This document shows positions 15,887 through 24,952 of a DNA stretch of 38,371 nt, piece after piece (position 1 is the first letter of the stretch; each line of letters starts with the position of its first letter). Source of the stretch: an uncultured Collinsella sp. (GTDB taxonomy: Bacteria; Actinomycetota; Coriobacteriia; Coriobacteriales; Coriobacteriaceae); NCBI GenBank assembly GCA_905197665.1, contig CAJJZP010000021.1:1-38371 (forward strand), in the 5' to 3' direction. The translations under genes and the position numbers were made by a program. Under the pieces are notes generated by a model. The model did no database searches and had not been told where the DNA came from. It saw only the letters and a program-made list of their open reading frames with translations.

Positions 15887-15936
15887 TTTCCCCAGATAAA
15901 ACCTGCCAAAATAAACCTGTCCCTTTTTGGTAGGTT
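15887..15936. repeat. Intergenic hairpin repeat A, copy 2
   Basis: 44 bases (15887-15930) are identical to copy 1 in the same orientation. The two copies bracket the AlbA_2 module as direct repeats about 2.08 kb apart. The right arm reads GGTAGGTT. Confidence 0.9.
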
Positions 15937-15948
15937 AAACGGCGCAAC

Positions 15949-16827
15949 TTAAAGGTTCATGTTGCCGTGGATGTAGGGGGTGACCTCGGGGGAGATATGA
16001 TCGCAGCCTAGGTTGCGCAGGGCAGATTCGGTGGCGGCGGGAAGCGGGGCCTTGCCCTCGTCGTTGACCGCGGTGCTGCCGAGGGCGGCGATCTTGGCGA
16101 CGTCTGCCGGCGCGGCCTCGATATGCATGCAGCCGCCGACGAGGCGTGCGCGGACCTGGTCCAGGCCAAGGTCGTGCAGGTAGTCCTCACAGGTGCGGAT
16201 TACATCGACCTTCTCGCGCGTGAGCTCCTCGCCCGTGGGGACGCGCGTGGCCAGGCAGGCTCCTGCCGGCAGGTTCCAGACAGGATAGCCCCAGGCGCGT
16301 AGCAGCTCGCGCTCCTCGTCCTTGGTAAAGCCGACCTCCATAAGCGGCGAGCGCACGCCGAGCTCCTGGGCGGCGCGCATGCCGGGGCGGTAGTCGCCGC
16401 GGTCGCTTGCGTTGCTGCCGTCGATGACGGTGGGAAAGCCCAGCGACTTGGCATGGTTGACGATGGCGGTAAAGCCGGCGCGCTTGCAGTGGTAGCAGCG
16501 GTTGGCGTCGTTGCAGGCTACCTGGGGGAGCTGCAGCTGATCGACCGAGAGGTTGAGCACGGGGAGCTTAAAATGCGGCCCCTCATCGGCCTGCCCGTCA
16601 ACCGCCCGCTCAAACGAAGCCTGCTCGGGCGTGCCGATGAGCGGCGTGGTGAGATGGACGAGGAGGGTGTTGGTAGGCATGATGCGGGCGCATACGGCGG
16701 CCAAAAAGCTGCTGTCAACGCCGCCGGAAAACCCGATAGCCACGCGCCCGTATGCCAAAAGCAGCTGTTCGAGCGCCGATAGCTTGTCTTGAAGCTCCTC
16801 TGCGGGTGCCGTGGTGTCTAAAATCAT
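15949..16827 (-). CDS. larE: LarE-like ATP-dependent sacrificial sulfur transferase
   Basis: This 292-aa cytoplasmic protein starts at ATG 16827, preceded by AAGGATCG. It has a PP-loop ATP-pyrophosphatase motif (GFSGGVDSS, 32-40), CYHC (111-114) and Cys191 in PAGACLATRVP. LarE adenylates and inserts sulfur into the nickel-pincer cofactor precursor used by lactate racemase and related enzymes. The Cys in the ACLATR stretch appears to be the sulfur-donor position, and the additional CxxC would suit LarE forms with an iron-sulfur cluster; that assignment is from memory of the family. No larA, larB or larC is nearby, so it is an orphan here. An upstream palindrome lies between it and the divergent HAD gene. 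Confidence 0.85.
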   Translation of the reverse strand: MILDTTAPAEELQDKLSALEQLLLAYGRVAIGFSGGVDSSFLAAVCARIMPTNTLLVHLTTPLIGTPEQASFERAVDGQADEGPHFKLPVLNLSVDQLQLPQVACNDANRCYHCKRAGFTAIVNHAKSLGFPTVIDGSNASDRGDYRPGMRAAQELGVRSPLMEVGFTKDEERELLRAWGYPVWNLPAGACLATRVPTGEELTREKVDVIRTCEDYLHDLGLDQVRARLVGGCMHIEAAPADVAKIAALGSTAVNDEGKAPLPAATESALRNLGCDHISPEVTPYIHGNMNL

Positions 16828-16923
16828 GAAACGATCCTTATCGTTGAGTACTCGATCGAAAACTATAATCCTAATGCGTTACTTGCCATAAGACTTCTAT
16901 CTATGTAACGAAAGTGCAATATG

Positions 16924-16940
16924 GTATATACGTTATATAC
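16924..16940. promoter_or_regulatory. Palindrome between larE and the HAD gene
   Basis: GTATATA and TATATAC are separated by CGT in the AT-rich divergent promoter region. It could be an operator or promoter-associated structure. TATAAT at 16864-16869 (plus) and TATAGT at 16862-16867 (minus) are possible -10 boxes without convincing -35 boxes. Confidence 0.4.
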
Positions 16941-17000
16941 AAGTTGCCAAATGCGGTAGAGTTGCGGCAATGCGACAGCGAGAGTCGATGGGGGACCGAT

Positions 17001-17651
17001 ATGATTAAGGCTGCTATTTTTGACATGGACGGAACGCTGGTCGACACCGAGCGTTTGGGTATCAAGGCGTGGAAGGCGGGCGCGGCCGAGCTGGGATTCG
17101 CGATTGACGATGCGCTGATCCATCAGTTTATCGGCCGCACGCTGCCCGATGTTATGGACATCCTTGATAAGCATTATGGCAGCCACGAAACCACCGAGGC
17201 GATCTATCGTCGCCACAAGGAGATTCGCGACGAGATGGTCAAGACCGACCTGGAGCTTAAGGCCGGCGCCGCCGAGTGCCTAGACGAGCTGCTGGCCGCG
17301 GGCTATCACGTGGGTCTTGCGACGTCGTCGCGCCATGTTACCGCCGAGCGCAACCTTAAGACGGTCGGCCTCTTTGATAAGTTTGAGACGGTGACCTGCG
17401 GCGAGGACGTAGTACACGGCAAGCCCGACCCTGAGATGTACCTGCTCGCCTGCGAGCGCGCGGGCTTTGCTCCCGAGGAGTGCGCCGTGGTCGAGGATTC
17501 CCGCAACGGCTGCGTCTCGGGCATCACGGCCGGCTGCCATGTCTTTGCCGTTCCCGATATCGTGCCGCTGCCGCAGGACGTGGTGGATGGCTGCGAGGCT
17601 GTGCTCGATACGCTGTTCGATCTGCCGGCGGCGGTCAAGGCTGTGCGCTAG
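17001..17651 (+). CDS. HAD-superfamily hydrolase, beta-phosphoglucomutase/phosphatase type
   Basis: This 216-aa cytoplasmic protein starts at ATG 17001 after GGGGGACC. It has the HAD motif I FDMDGTLVDTE (nucleophile Asp8, acid/base Asp10), motif II TSS in LATSSRH, a motif III Lys in GKPDPEMY, and motif IV VVEDSRNG. The helical cap between motifs I and II is subclass IA. The family covers beta-phosphoglucomutase and small sugar-phosphate phosphatases; the substrate cannot be chosen from sequence. It stands alone, divergent from larE, and ends about 190 bases before a shared terminator. The gap (17652-17844) is AT-rich in part and holds an imperfect ATGGAAT/ATTCCAT repeat but no gene. Confidence 0.88.
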   Translation: MIKAAIFDMDGTLVDTERLGIKAWKAGAAELGFAIDDALIHQFIGRTLPDVMDILDKHYGSHETTEAIYRRHKEIRDEMVKTDLELKAGAAECLDELLAAGYHVGLATSSRHVTAERNLKTVGLFDKFETVTCGEDVVHGKPDPEMYLLACERAGFAPEECAVVEDSRNGCVSGITAGCHVFAVPDIVPLPQDVVDGCEAVLDTLFDLPAAVKAVR

Positions 17652-17844
17652 CGTTTGCCGCGAGTCGCCATGCCCCGCGCCCGATCCCGCAGGACGGTGA
17701 CGGTAACGGCGCCTGCGCGGAGGCACTGTTCTAAAAAATGGAATTGAATACATTTTTGCAAAAAAGCTAATGAAAAATGGATTACATTCCATAAAAATCC
17801 GTAGCCGCAGGTTCGGCTAAACGGGGAAGGCCCGTGGGGTCAGC

Positions 17845-17886
17845 AAAAACGCCGCAGCGGGGCTGTTTCCGTTGCGGCGTTTTTTT
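17845..17886. terminator. Bidirectional terminator between HAD and LacI genes
   Basis: AAAAACGCCGCA pairs with TGCGGCGTTTTT, with further CGG/CCG pairing inside, followed by T on the plus strand and preceded by A that gives T on the minus strand. It overlaps the stop codon of the minus-strand LacI gene. Confidence 0.88.
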
Positions 17887-19018
17887 ACAGGTAGGCGCCC
17901 AGGTTGATGTCGGTTGTCGGGACTATGGGTTGGCCCGTCGGGTGCTGCTCGGCCTTTTGGGTGCTCACACGCTCGAGCAAGAAGGGGCGCACGAGCTCCT
18001 GACGGTTAATGTCCTCGGTGGCCGTGACCGTGGTGACGGTGCGCGCGGCGGAGCCGATGCGGACTCGTTTGGTCTTGGCGGCAGGTTTATCCTCGATTTG
18101 TTCCATGAGCAGCTGCACGCCCTTGCGGCCGATCTCGTAGCCCGGTGGTGCTACCGTGGTGAGGGGGACCGATCCGCTCCAGGCAAGCGGGTTGCCGTCG
18201 CAGCCGGCCACGCGGACCTGCTCGGGGACGGAGATGTCTTTGTCGACCAGCGCCGAGATAACGCCCGAGGCTAATACGTCGGTCAGACCGATGACAAAAT
18301 CGGGGCGCTCGTCAGCAGGGCGCTCGGCAATCTGGGCACCGATACTGTAGCCGTCGGCTGCGGTATTCCATTCGCCGGCGTCGATGACTTCGATCTTGAT
18401 ATCGGGGTGTAGAGCGAGCGCTTTATGAATGCCAAGGACGCGCAGGGTGAGTTGCATAAATGCTGCTCGACCCACAACAGCGATATGGCGTGCGCCGCGG
18501 GCGATGGCGAGCTCGGCGATAATGCGCCCCTGTGCCTCGTTGTCGGCGGCCACGTAGTAACCGGGTTCTGAACAATGGACGTCCAGATGGACGATCGGCA
18601 CGGGCATTTTAGTCATGGCCGGGTGCCAGTCGGGGGATGCCATGGGCTGAACCATGACGCCGGACATCTGCGTGCCCATAAAATAGCGCAGGTAATGATC
18701 CTCGAGAATATCGTCGTTATCGGCATTGGCGATGAGCAGATCGTAGCCGTGCTTGCGGGCCTCGTTGTGGGCGCCGCTGGCGATTTGGAGCGAAAAGCCG
18801 TGATCGAGACGGGGGAGTACCAGGCCAAAAGACTTGGTGGCGCCGCCCGCGAGCTGACGAGCGCTTTGGTTGGGCAGGTAGCCAAGGCGATTGATGGTCT
18901 CGTTGATGAGCTTGAGGGTCTCGGGGCGCAGCTTTTCGGGGTGGTTGAGCGCGTTGGAAACCGTGCCCAGCGAAACCCCGGCCTCGCGCGCGACGTCGCT
19001 GATTTTTACCTTTGCCAT
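17885..19018 (-). CDS. LacI-family transcriptional regulator
   Basis: This 377-aa protein has the N-terminal LacI helix-turn-helix (VKISDVAREAGVSLGTVSNALNHPEKL) and a ligand-binding domain (SFGLVLPRLDHGFSLQIASGAHNEARKHGYDLLIANADN). ATG 19018 follows AAAGGGG; a start 15 codons upstream has no ribosome site. It is about 40 residues longer than typical LacI proteins because of its C-terminal tail. It has a strong promoter of its own. No sugar genes adjoin it, so its targets are unknown; glmS lies divergently beyond a repeat-filled gap, but I see no clear LacI operator there. Confidence 0.88.
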   Translation of the reverse strand: MAKVKISDVAREAGVSLGTVSNALNHPEKLRPETLKLINETINRLGYLPNQSARQLAGGATKSFGLVLPRLDHGFSLQIASGAHNEARKHGYDLLIANADNDDILEDHYLRYFMGTQMSGVMVQPMASPDWHPAMTKMPVPIVHLDVHCSEPGYYVAADNEAQGRIIAELAIARGARHIAVVGRAAFMQLTLRVLGIHKALALHPDIKIEVIDAGEWNTAADGYSIGAQIAERPADERPDFVIGLTDVLASGVISALVDKDISVPEQVRVAGCDGNPLAWSGSVPLTTVAPPGYEIGRKGVQLLMEQIEDKPAAKTKRVRIGSAARTVTTVTATEDINRQELVRPFLLERVSTQKAEQHPTGQPIVPTTDINLGAYL

Positions 19019-19053
19019 AGCGGCCCCTTTGATGCGTTTCAAGTACAAGTCCG

Positions 19054-19084
19054 ATTGTAGCATCGCCCGCCCTCAGGGTGTCAA
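19054..19084 (-). promoter_or_regulatory. Promoter of the second LacI gene
   Basis: On the minus strand, TTGACA (19084-19079) and TACAAT (19059-19054) are both near-consensus, with a long 19-base spacer. Repeat A copy 4 touches the -35 box from upstream. Confidence 0.6.
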
Positions 19085-19135
19085 AACCTGCCAATTAGGG
19101 ACAGGTTTATTTTGGCAGGTTTTATCTGCGGAAAC
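19085..19135 (-). repeat. Intergenic hairpin repeat A, copy 4 (inverted)
   Basis: This is the reverse complement of the 44-bp repeat at 13802, 15887 and 21407, with TAATTGG in place of TTTTTGG, so the stem is shorter. The GGGACAGG core is at 19098-19105. Confidence 0.85.
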
Positions 19136-19151
19136 GCCGTTGCCAGCGCGA

Positions 19152-19184
19152 CCACCACAAAGGGGGCAGGCACCTTTGTGGTGG
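19152..19184. repeat. Intergenic hairpin repeat B, copy 1
   Basis: CCACCACAAAGG (19152-19163) pairs perfectly with CCTTTGTGGTGG (19173-19184) around GGGCAGGCA. It is an inverted relative of 19291-19341. Confidence 0.85.
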
Positions 19185-19209
19185 CTTGAACTACCCGGGC
19201 CTTTAATTG

Positions 19210-19264
19210 TCTCGATCTGTAACACTAAGCCGGCTTATTGCGGCCCAGATGTTACAGATCGAGA
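19210..19264. repeat. Perfect 15-bp inverted repeat (hairpin C)
   Basis: TCTCGATCTGTAACA (19210-19224) and TGTTACAGATCGAGA (19250-19264) flank a 25-base loop. It lies between the two B copies and has a stem unlike theirs. Confidence 0.8.
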
Positions 19265-19290
19265 TCTCTCGCCGGGATAGGCCGCCGCCC

Positions 19291-19341
19291 CGGTCCAAAC
19301 CACCACAAAGGTGCCTGTCCCCTTCGTGGTGGTTTGGACCG
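19291..19341. repeat. Intergenic hairpin repeat B, copy 2
   Basis: A 21-bp stem with one mismatch (19291-19311 with 19321-19341) encloses TGCCTGTCC. On the minus strand it carries GGGGACAGGCACCTTTGTGG, matching copy 1 on the plus strand, so the two copies face opposite ways. Confidence 0.85.
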
Positions 19342-19361
19342 GCTGGGCATGTGTGCATCGG

Positions 19362-19385
19362 GTGGTATCTAAGTTGAGATACCAC
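19362..19385. promoter_or_regulatory. Inverted repeat upstream of glmS (operator candidate)
   Basis: GTGGTATCT (19362-19370) and AGATACCAC (19377-19385) are perfect arms, followed at once by CTGGTATATCAG (19389-19400), which repeats the TGGTAT half-site. A -10-like TACAAT is at 19416-19421 without a clear -35. TGGTAT half-sites would suit a GntR-type regulator. There is no room for a glmS ribozyme. Confidence 0.5.
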
Positions 19386-19495
19386 TTCTGGTATATCAGC
19401 TTGCGCTTGCGTGAGTACAATACTCGAACGTTATACGTCTCAGCGCCCCCTGTGCGTGGACGTCTTGCAGTCACGCGAACGAAGGGATTTATCCT

Positions 19496-21343
<1,848 letters not shown>

Positions 21344-21366
21344 TTGGTTCCGCCGTTCTAGCGACT

Positions 21367-21409
21367 AAGGCCCGGCTCCGTTGTGGCGGAGTCGGGCCTT
21401 GTTGCATTT
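21367..21409 (+). terminator. Terminator of glmS
   Basis: AAGGCCCGGCTCCG (21367-21380) pairs with CGGAGTCGGGCCTT (21387-21400) around TTGTGG, followed by GTTGCATTT. Confidence 0.85.
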
Positions 21410-21456
21410 GCCCAGATAAAACCTGCCAAAATAAACCTGTCCCTTTTTGGCAGGTT
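21407..21456. repeat. Intergenic hairpin repeat A, copy 3
   Basis: 43 of 44 bases match copies 1 and 2. This copy has the complete stem AACCTGCCAAAA with TTTTGGCAGGTT and ends in the last codons of the minus-strand GntR gene. It may double as that gene's terminator. Confidence 0.9.
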
Positions 21457-22156
21457 AGCGGAGCTTGCTGGTCTCGAAGTACTTGGGATATTGGTCCAGG
21501 ACCTCGGTCTGATTGCGGAACATCATATGCAGGTGCTTGCTAACCAAAAAGCTCGCCTCGATGGGGTCGCGACCGGCGATGGCGCGGCGGATTTGCTTAT
21601 GCTCGTTAATAGTCTCCTGATTGTCGAGCGTCTGTGTGGCGGCACGCAGCCAGCGGAAGCGCTCCAGGTCGGCATTGGTCTCTTCGAGCCACGACCACAC
21701 GGTGCTACGGCATGCGATGCTAAAGATCATGCGGTGCATGAGGTTGTCGCTTAAAAAGAATCCGATGCGATCCTCTTCGGCCATGGCCTTTTCCTGCAAC
21801 GCGATGGCCCGGTCGAGCTGCTCGACGCCTGCCGAGGTGGCGCGCGCGCAGCACTCTACAATCACCTGTTTTTCCAGGTGCTCGCGAATGTAGCAGGCAC
21901 TCTCGGCAAGGGTGAGGTTGATGGGCGAGACATAGGTGCCGCTTTGGGGCACGGTGCGCACCAGGCCCTCTTGCGCCAGACGCACCAGTGCCTCGCGCAC
22001 AGGGGTGCGCCCCATATCCAGGTCGTCGCACAGCTGCTTGACGCCCAGCTTTTCGCCCGGTTTGTAGTCCAGATAGACGATTTTGCGTCGAATGGTGTGG
22101 TAGGACTGGTCCTGTAGGCTCGTTTCTTGCTCGCCGACGTGCATCGATTCTTCCAT
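21455..22156 (-). CDS. GntR-family (FCD) transcriptional regulator
   Basis: This 233-aa DNA-binding protein has an N-terminal winged helix (SYHTIRRKIVYLDYKPGEKLGVKQLCDDLDMGRTPVREALVRLAQEGLV, then GTYVS) and an all-helical FCD ligand domain. ATG 22156 is preceded by GAGG; an ATG eight codons upstream is less likely. FCD regulators usually sense organic or amino acids and control an adjacent gene. It is divergent from the YeiH-type transporter at 22350, with a palindrome at 22182 between them. Its stop codon lies at the edge of repeat A copy 3. Confidence 0.88.
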   Translation of the reverse strand: MEESMHVGEQETSLQDQSYHTIRRKIVYLDYKPGEKLGVKQLCDDLDMGRTPVREALVRLAQEGLVRTVPQSGTYVSPINLTLAESACYIREHLEKQVIVECCARATSAGVEQLDRAIALQEKAMAEEDRIGFFLSDNLMHRMIFSIACRSTVWSWLEETNADLERFRWLRAATQTLDNQETINEHKQIRRAIAGRDPIEASFLVSKHLHMMFRNQTEVLDQYPKYFETSKLR

Positions 22157-22181
22157 AGTGCCTCGCAACCGTTCTATCACA

Positions 22182-22193
22182 CTGATATGTCAG
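22182..22193. promoter_or_regulatory. Operator candidate for the GntR regulator
   Basis: CTGATATGTCAG is a near palindrome (CTGA-TATG-TCAG), 26 bases upstream of the GntR start codon, in the interval shared with the divergent membrane protein gene. It is short, so this is suggestive only. Confidence 0.35.
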
Positions 22194-22349
22194 CTGTTAA
22201 TTATGCCGCGAATCGGCTCTCCGCGGTGGGTAATTCGACTGTTGCCCAAGAACTATTGCGGCATCTTGGTCTGTGTTTACGCATGGCTGTGCTCAATGTT
22301 GCCGTATCATAAGCCGTCGCAAACGTGAAATAGAAAGAAGGAATCCCAT

Positions 22350-23384
22350 ATGCAACTGGCGAATATCGTACGCGAGCGCTGGAAGGGCGTATTGTTCTGC
22401 CTGATCGTCGCCATCCCCGCGACGTTGCTCGGCAAACAGGTTGAGGTGGTCGGCGGGCCGGTGTTTGCCATCCTCTTTGGCATGGTCCTGGCGCTCGTCT
22501 TTCCCAAGAATCGTCGCGAACAGCTCGCCGCCGGTGTCACCTATACGTCTAAAAAAGTCTTGCAGTACGCGGTAATCCTGCTTGGCTTTGGCATGAACCT
22601 CTCGCAGATTCTGTCCAAAGGCGCTCAGTCGCTGCCGATTATCGTGGCGACGATTTCGACCTCGCTTGTCATCGCCTTCGTGCTCTGCCGCGTTATGAAC
22701 GTGCCGGGCAAGATCGCGACGCTTGTGGGTGTGGGTTCGTCGATTTGCGGCGGTTCTGCCATCGCCGCGACCGCGCCCGTCATCGATGCCGACGATCGCG
22801 AGATTGCCCAGGCTATTTCGGTCATCTTCCTGTTTAACGTTATCGCGGCGCTCGTGTTTCCGACGCTCGGCGGCATGCTCGGGCTGACCAACGAGGGCTT
22901 TGGCCTGTTTGCCGGCACCGCCATCAACGACACCTCGTCGGTAACGGCTGCGGCGAGTGCCTGGGACAGTATGCATCCCGGCGCCAATGTGCTCGAAAGC
23001 GCCACAGTGGTCAAGCTCACCAGGACGCTGGCCATTATTCCCATTACGTTGGCACTCGCATGCTGGCAGATGCATCTGGCGCGCAAGGCCGGCGGCGACG
23101 CCAAAAGCACGTTCTCGCTTAAACGCACGTTTCCCATGTTCGTGCTGTTCTTTGTGCTGGCGAGCGTAATCACCACGGTGCTTCAGCTTCCTGCATCCGT
23201 TACGGCGCCTATCAAGGAGCTGTCGAAGTTCTTTATCGTGATGGCCATGGCGGCTATTGGCTTTAATACCGATATCGTCGAGCTGGTCAAAAAGGGCGGC
23301 AAGCCCATCGCATTGGGCTTTTGCTGCTGGATTGGCATTGCGTGCATGAGTTTGGGAATGCAGCACGTGCTGGGAATTTGGTAG
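22350..23384 (+). CDS. YeiH/UPF0324-family membrane protein (putative sulfate exporter family)
   Basis: This 344-aa inner-membrane protein starts at ATG 22350 after GAAAGAAGGAA. It has about ten hydrophobic helices and the family's conserved stretches: VILLGFGMNLSQI, GVGSSICGGSAIAATAPVI and GTAINDTSSVTAA. Family members are labelled putative sulfate exporters, but the substrate is largely unproven. It is divergent from the FCD regulator, which probably controls it. No sulfonate or taurine genes adjoin to support a sulfate role. Confidence 0.88.
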   Translation: MQLANIVRERWKGVLFCLIVAIPATLLGKQVEVVGGPVFAILFGMVLALVFPKNRREQLAAGVTYTSKKVLQYAVILLGFGMNLSQILSKGAQSLPIIVATISTSLVIAFVLCRVMNVPGKIATLVGVGSSICGGSAIAATAPVIDADDREIAQAISVIFLFNVIAALVFPTLGGMLGLTNEGFGLFAGTAINDTSSVTAAASAWDSMHPGANVLESATVVKLTRTLAIIPITLALACWQMHLARKAGGDAKSTFSLKRTFPMFVLFFVLASVITTVLQLPASVTAPIKELSKFFIVMAMAAIGFNTDIVELVKKGGKPIALGFCCWIGIACMSLGMQHVLGIW

Positions 23385-23422
23385 AGAAGTAGCTTATTTG
23401 CGTGCTGCGTGCTGGCGAGCGC

Positions 23423-23512
23423 ATCCTCGCGGTGGAGCGATAGGAGCTCTTGCGGGTATGGCTTGTCCGCAGGTTTATAGGTCCCGAAGAGCTCTTATCG
23501 CCCCGCCAGGAT
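23423..23512. repeat. Long imperfect inverted repeat
   Basis: 23423-23456 and 23483-23512 are inverted copies with small bulges; the best part is GCGATARGAGCTCTT. The 26-base loop holds TCCGCAGG. It lies between the YeiH-type gene and the next regulator. It has no T run in either direction and is more like a structured repeat than a terminator. Confidence 0.6.
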
Positions 23513-23650
23513 GGCGATGCGGGGCAACACCTATACTCGCAGGACGGCGCTCTCTGCCCTATAGTGTTTGGTGAGCAATATCGTTCAATTTTGAAACACT
23601 CGGTCGTGCGACCGTCGGCGGCTGCACGTCGTCACGGACAGGGGCAAATC

Positions 23651-24868
23651 ATGGATAGCGATGCCAAGCTGAACATCTTGACCGAGGCCCTGGCTGCTGC
23701 CGGGGCCTCGGCATTGGCAATCGATGCGCGTGGGGACGTCGTGATCTCGACCATGAATGACGCGGCGCTTGAGCGGGATGTGGCGACTTTTGTCGCTGAG
23801 CGCCTCGACCGTATAGGAGACGGCGCGCGTCTGGTTATGGGGCGTGCGGGTACGCGCCTGAGCCTGACCGTTCGCCCCACCGACAAAGAGGGCGGGGGCC
23901 TTTGGGTCGTCGTGGTCCGCGAGGTGCGCGGCGCCGCGGCACATGCGGGCATCGAGTGGCTCAACGCCGACGAAGTTGAGGCCCGCTACGAATCGAGCGC
24001 GTACGGCATCGTTGAGGGGGCGGCCTCGGTAGCTGCGCCGGTCGCCGAGAGCTACGCGCGCGGCGTGCCCCTTATGCTCGAGGGCGAGCTGGGAGCGGGT
24101 CAGGTCGAGATCGCCAAGCGCCTCTATCTGGACGGTCCTTTTGCCGATCAACCCTTTGTTGCCGTTGCGCTCGATGAGCTTACCGATCGCGGTTGGCGCC
24201 ACGTGCTCAAAAGCGCCGAATCGCCGTTGTTCCAAACGGGGCTGACACTTTGCATTGCGGGCTGGAATGCGGTTGGCCCCCAGCGCCTTCGCGAGCTCGT
24301 TTCCACGATGGCCGACACCGCGTTGGCGACGCGTTGCCATGTGGTGCTGACGGCGAATGACATGCCGGGCGGCAGCGAAAGTGATCAAGCCGCCTTTGTG
24401 ACCGAGCGCTTCGCCTGTGCGGTGAGCGTGGCGCCGGCAATCGTCGAGCAGGGAGCCGCGTCGACGAAGGTTGCGCGCTATTTGGAATATCTCGCTGGTG
24501 CATTTGGGACGGCAGCGCCCACGCTGTCTGCCGCGGCGACGAAGGCGCTCGATGCTTACCGCTGGCCGCGCAATTATCTGCAGCTCCGCGAGGTCTCGGA
24601 ACGACTCTATATATTAGTAGGGTCGGGTGTGGCGGAGCGCGCGGTGGCGGAGGAAGTGCTAGCCCAAGAGGACGTGATTAAGACCGCAACCTTTGGCGCC
24701 CCGACACTCGAAAGCGACCTGTATATCCTGCGACCGCTGACCGATACCGAGCGAGATATCGCGCATCTGGTTGTAGATCATCTCCATGGCAACCGAACCC
24801 GTGCGGCGGAGGTGCTGGGCATAAGCCGAACAACGCTGTGGCGCTTGCTGAAGGACGATGACCGTTGA
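23651..24868 (+). CDS. NtrC-like regulator with degenerate AAA+ domain and Fis-type helix-turn-helix
   Basis: This 405-aa protein starts at ATG 23651 after ACAGGGG; the frame is open to 23450 but without a ribosome site. The N-terminal part (about 5-105) looks like a PAS-type sensor. The middle (about 130-345) aligns in layout with a sigma-54 activator AAA+ domain, yet Walker A reads GELGAGQVE (145-153; no Lys or Ser/Thr), Walker B lacks its acidic residues and GAFTGA is absent. The C terminus (363-405) is a clear Fis-type helix-turn-helix (RTRAAEVLGISRTTLWRLLKD). It therefore cannot act as a classical sigma-54 activator and probably works as a repressor or sigma-70 regulator, as TyrR does. 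Targets are unknown. Confidence 0.75.
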   Translation: MDSDAKLNILTEALAAAGASALAIDARGDVVISTMNDAALERDVATFVAERLDRIGDGARLVMGRAGTRLSLTVRPTDKEGGGLWVVVVREVRGAAAHAGIEWLNADEVEARYESSAYGIVEGAASVAAPVAESYARGVPLMLEGELGAGQVEIAKRLYLDGPFADQPFVAVALDELTDRGWRHVLKSAESPLFQTGLTLCIAGWNAVGPQRLRELVSTMADTALATRCHVVLTANDMPGGSESDQAAFVTERFACAVSVAPAIVEQGAASTKVARYLEYLAGAFGTAAPTLSAAATKALDAYRWPRNYLQLREVSERLYILVGSGVAERAVAEEVLAQEDVIKTATFGAPTLESDLYILRPLTDTERDIAHLVVDHLHGNRTRAAEVLGISRTTLWRLLKDDDR

Positions 24869-24952
24869 GCGAGGCGCCCGTGACCGCGCGCGACGCGTGT
24901 GCTACAGTCCAAAGCGTTATTGTTTCGATTTGGTTACGGCGTGCGGGGGCGT

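Noticed and set aside
19440..19495. AGCGCC upstream of glmS, reminiscent of the glmS ribozyme core
   Set aside because: Only about 50 bases lie between it and the start codon and the conserved pseudoknots are not present; the ribozyme needs well over 100 bases.
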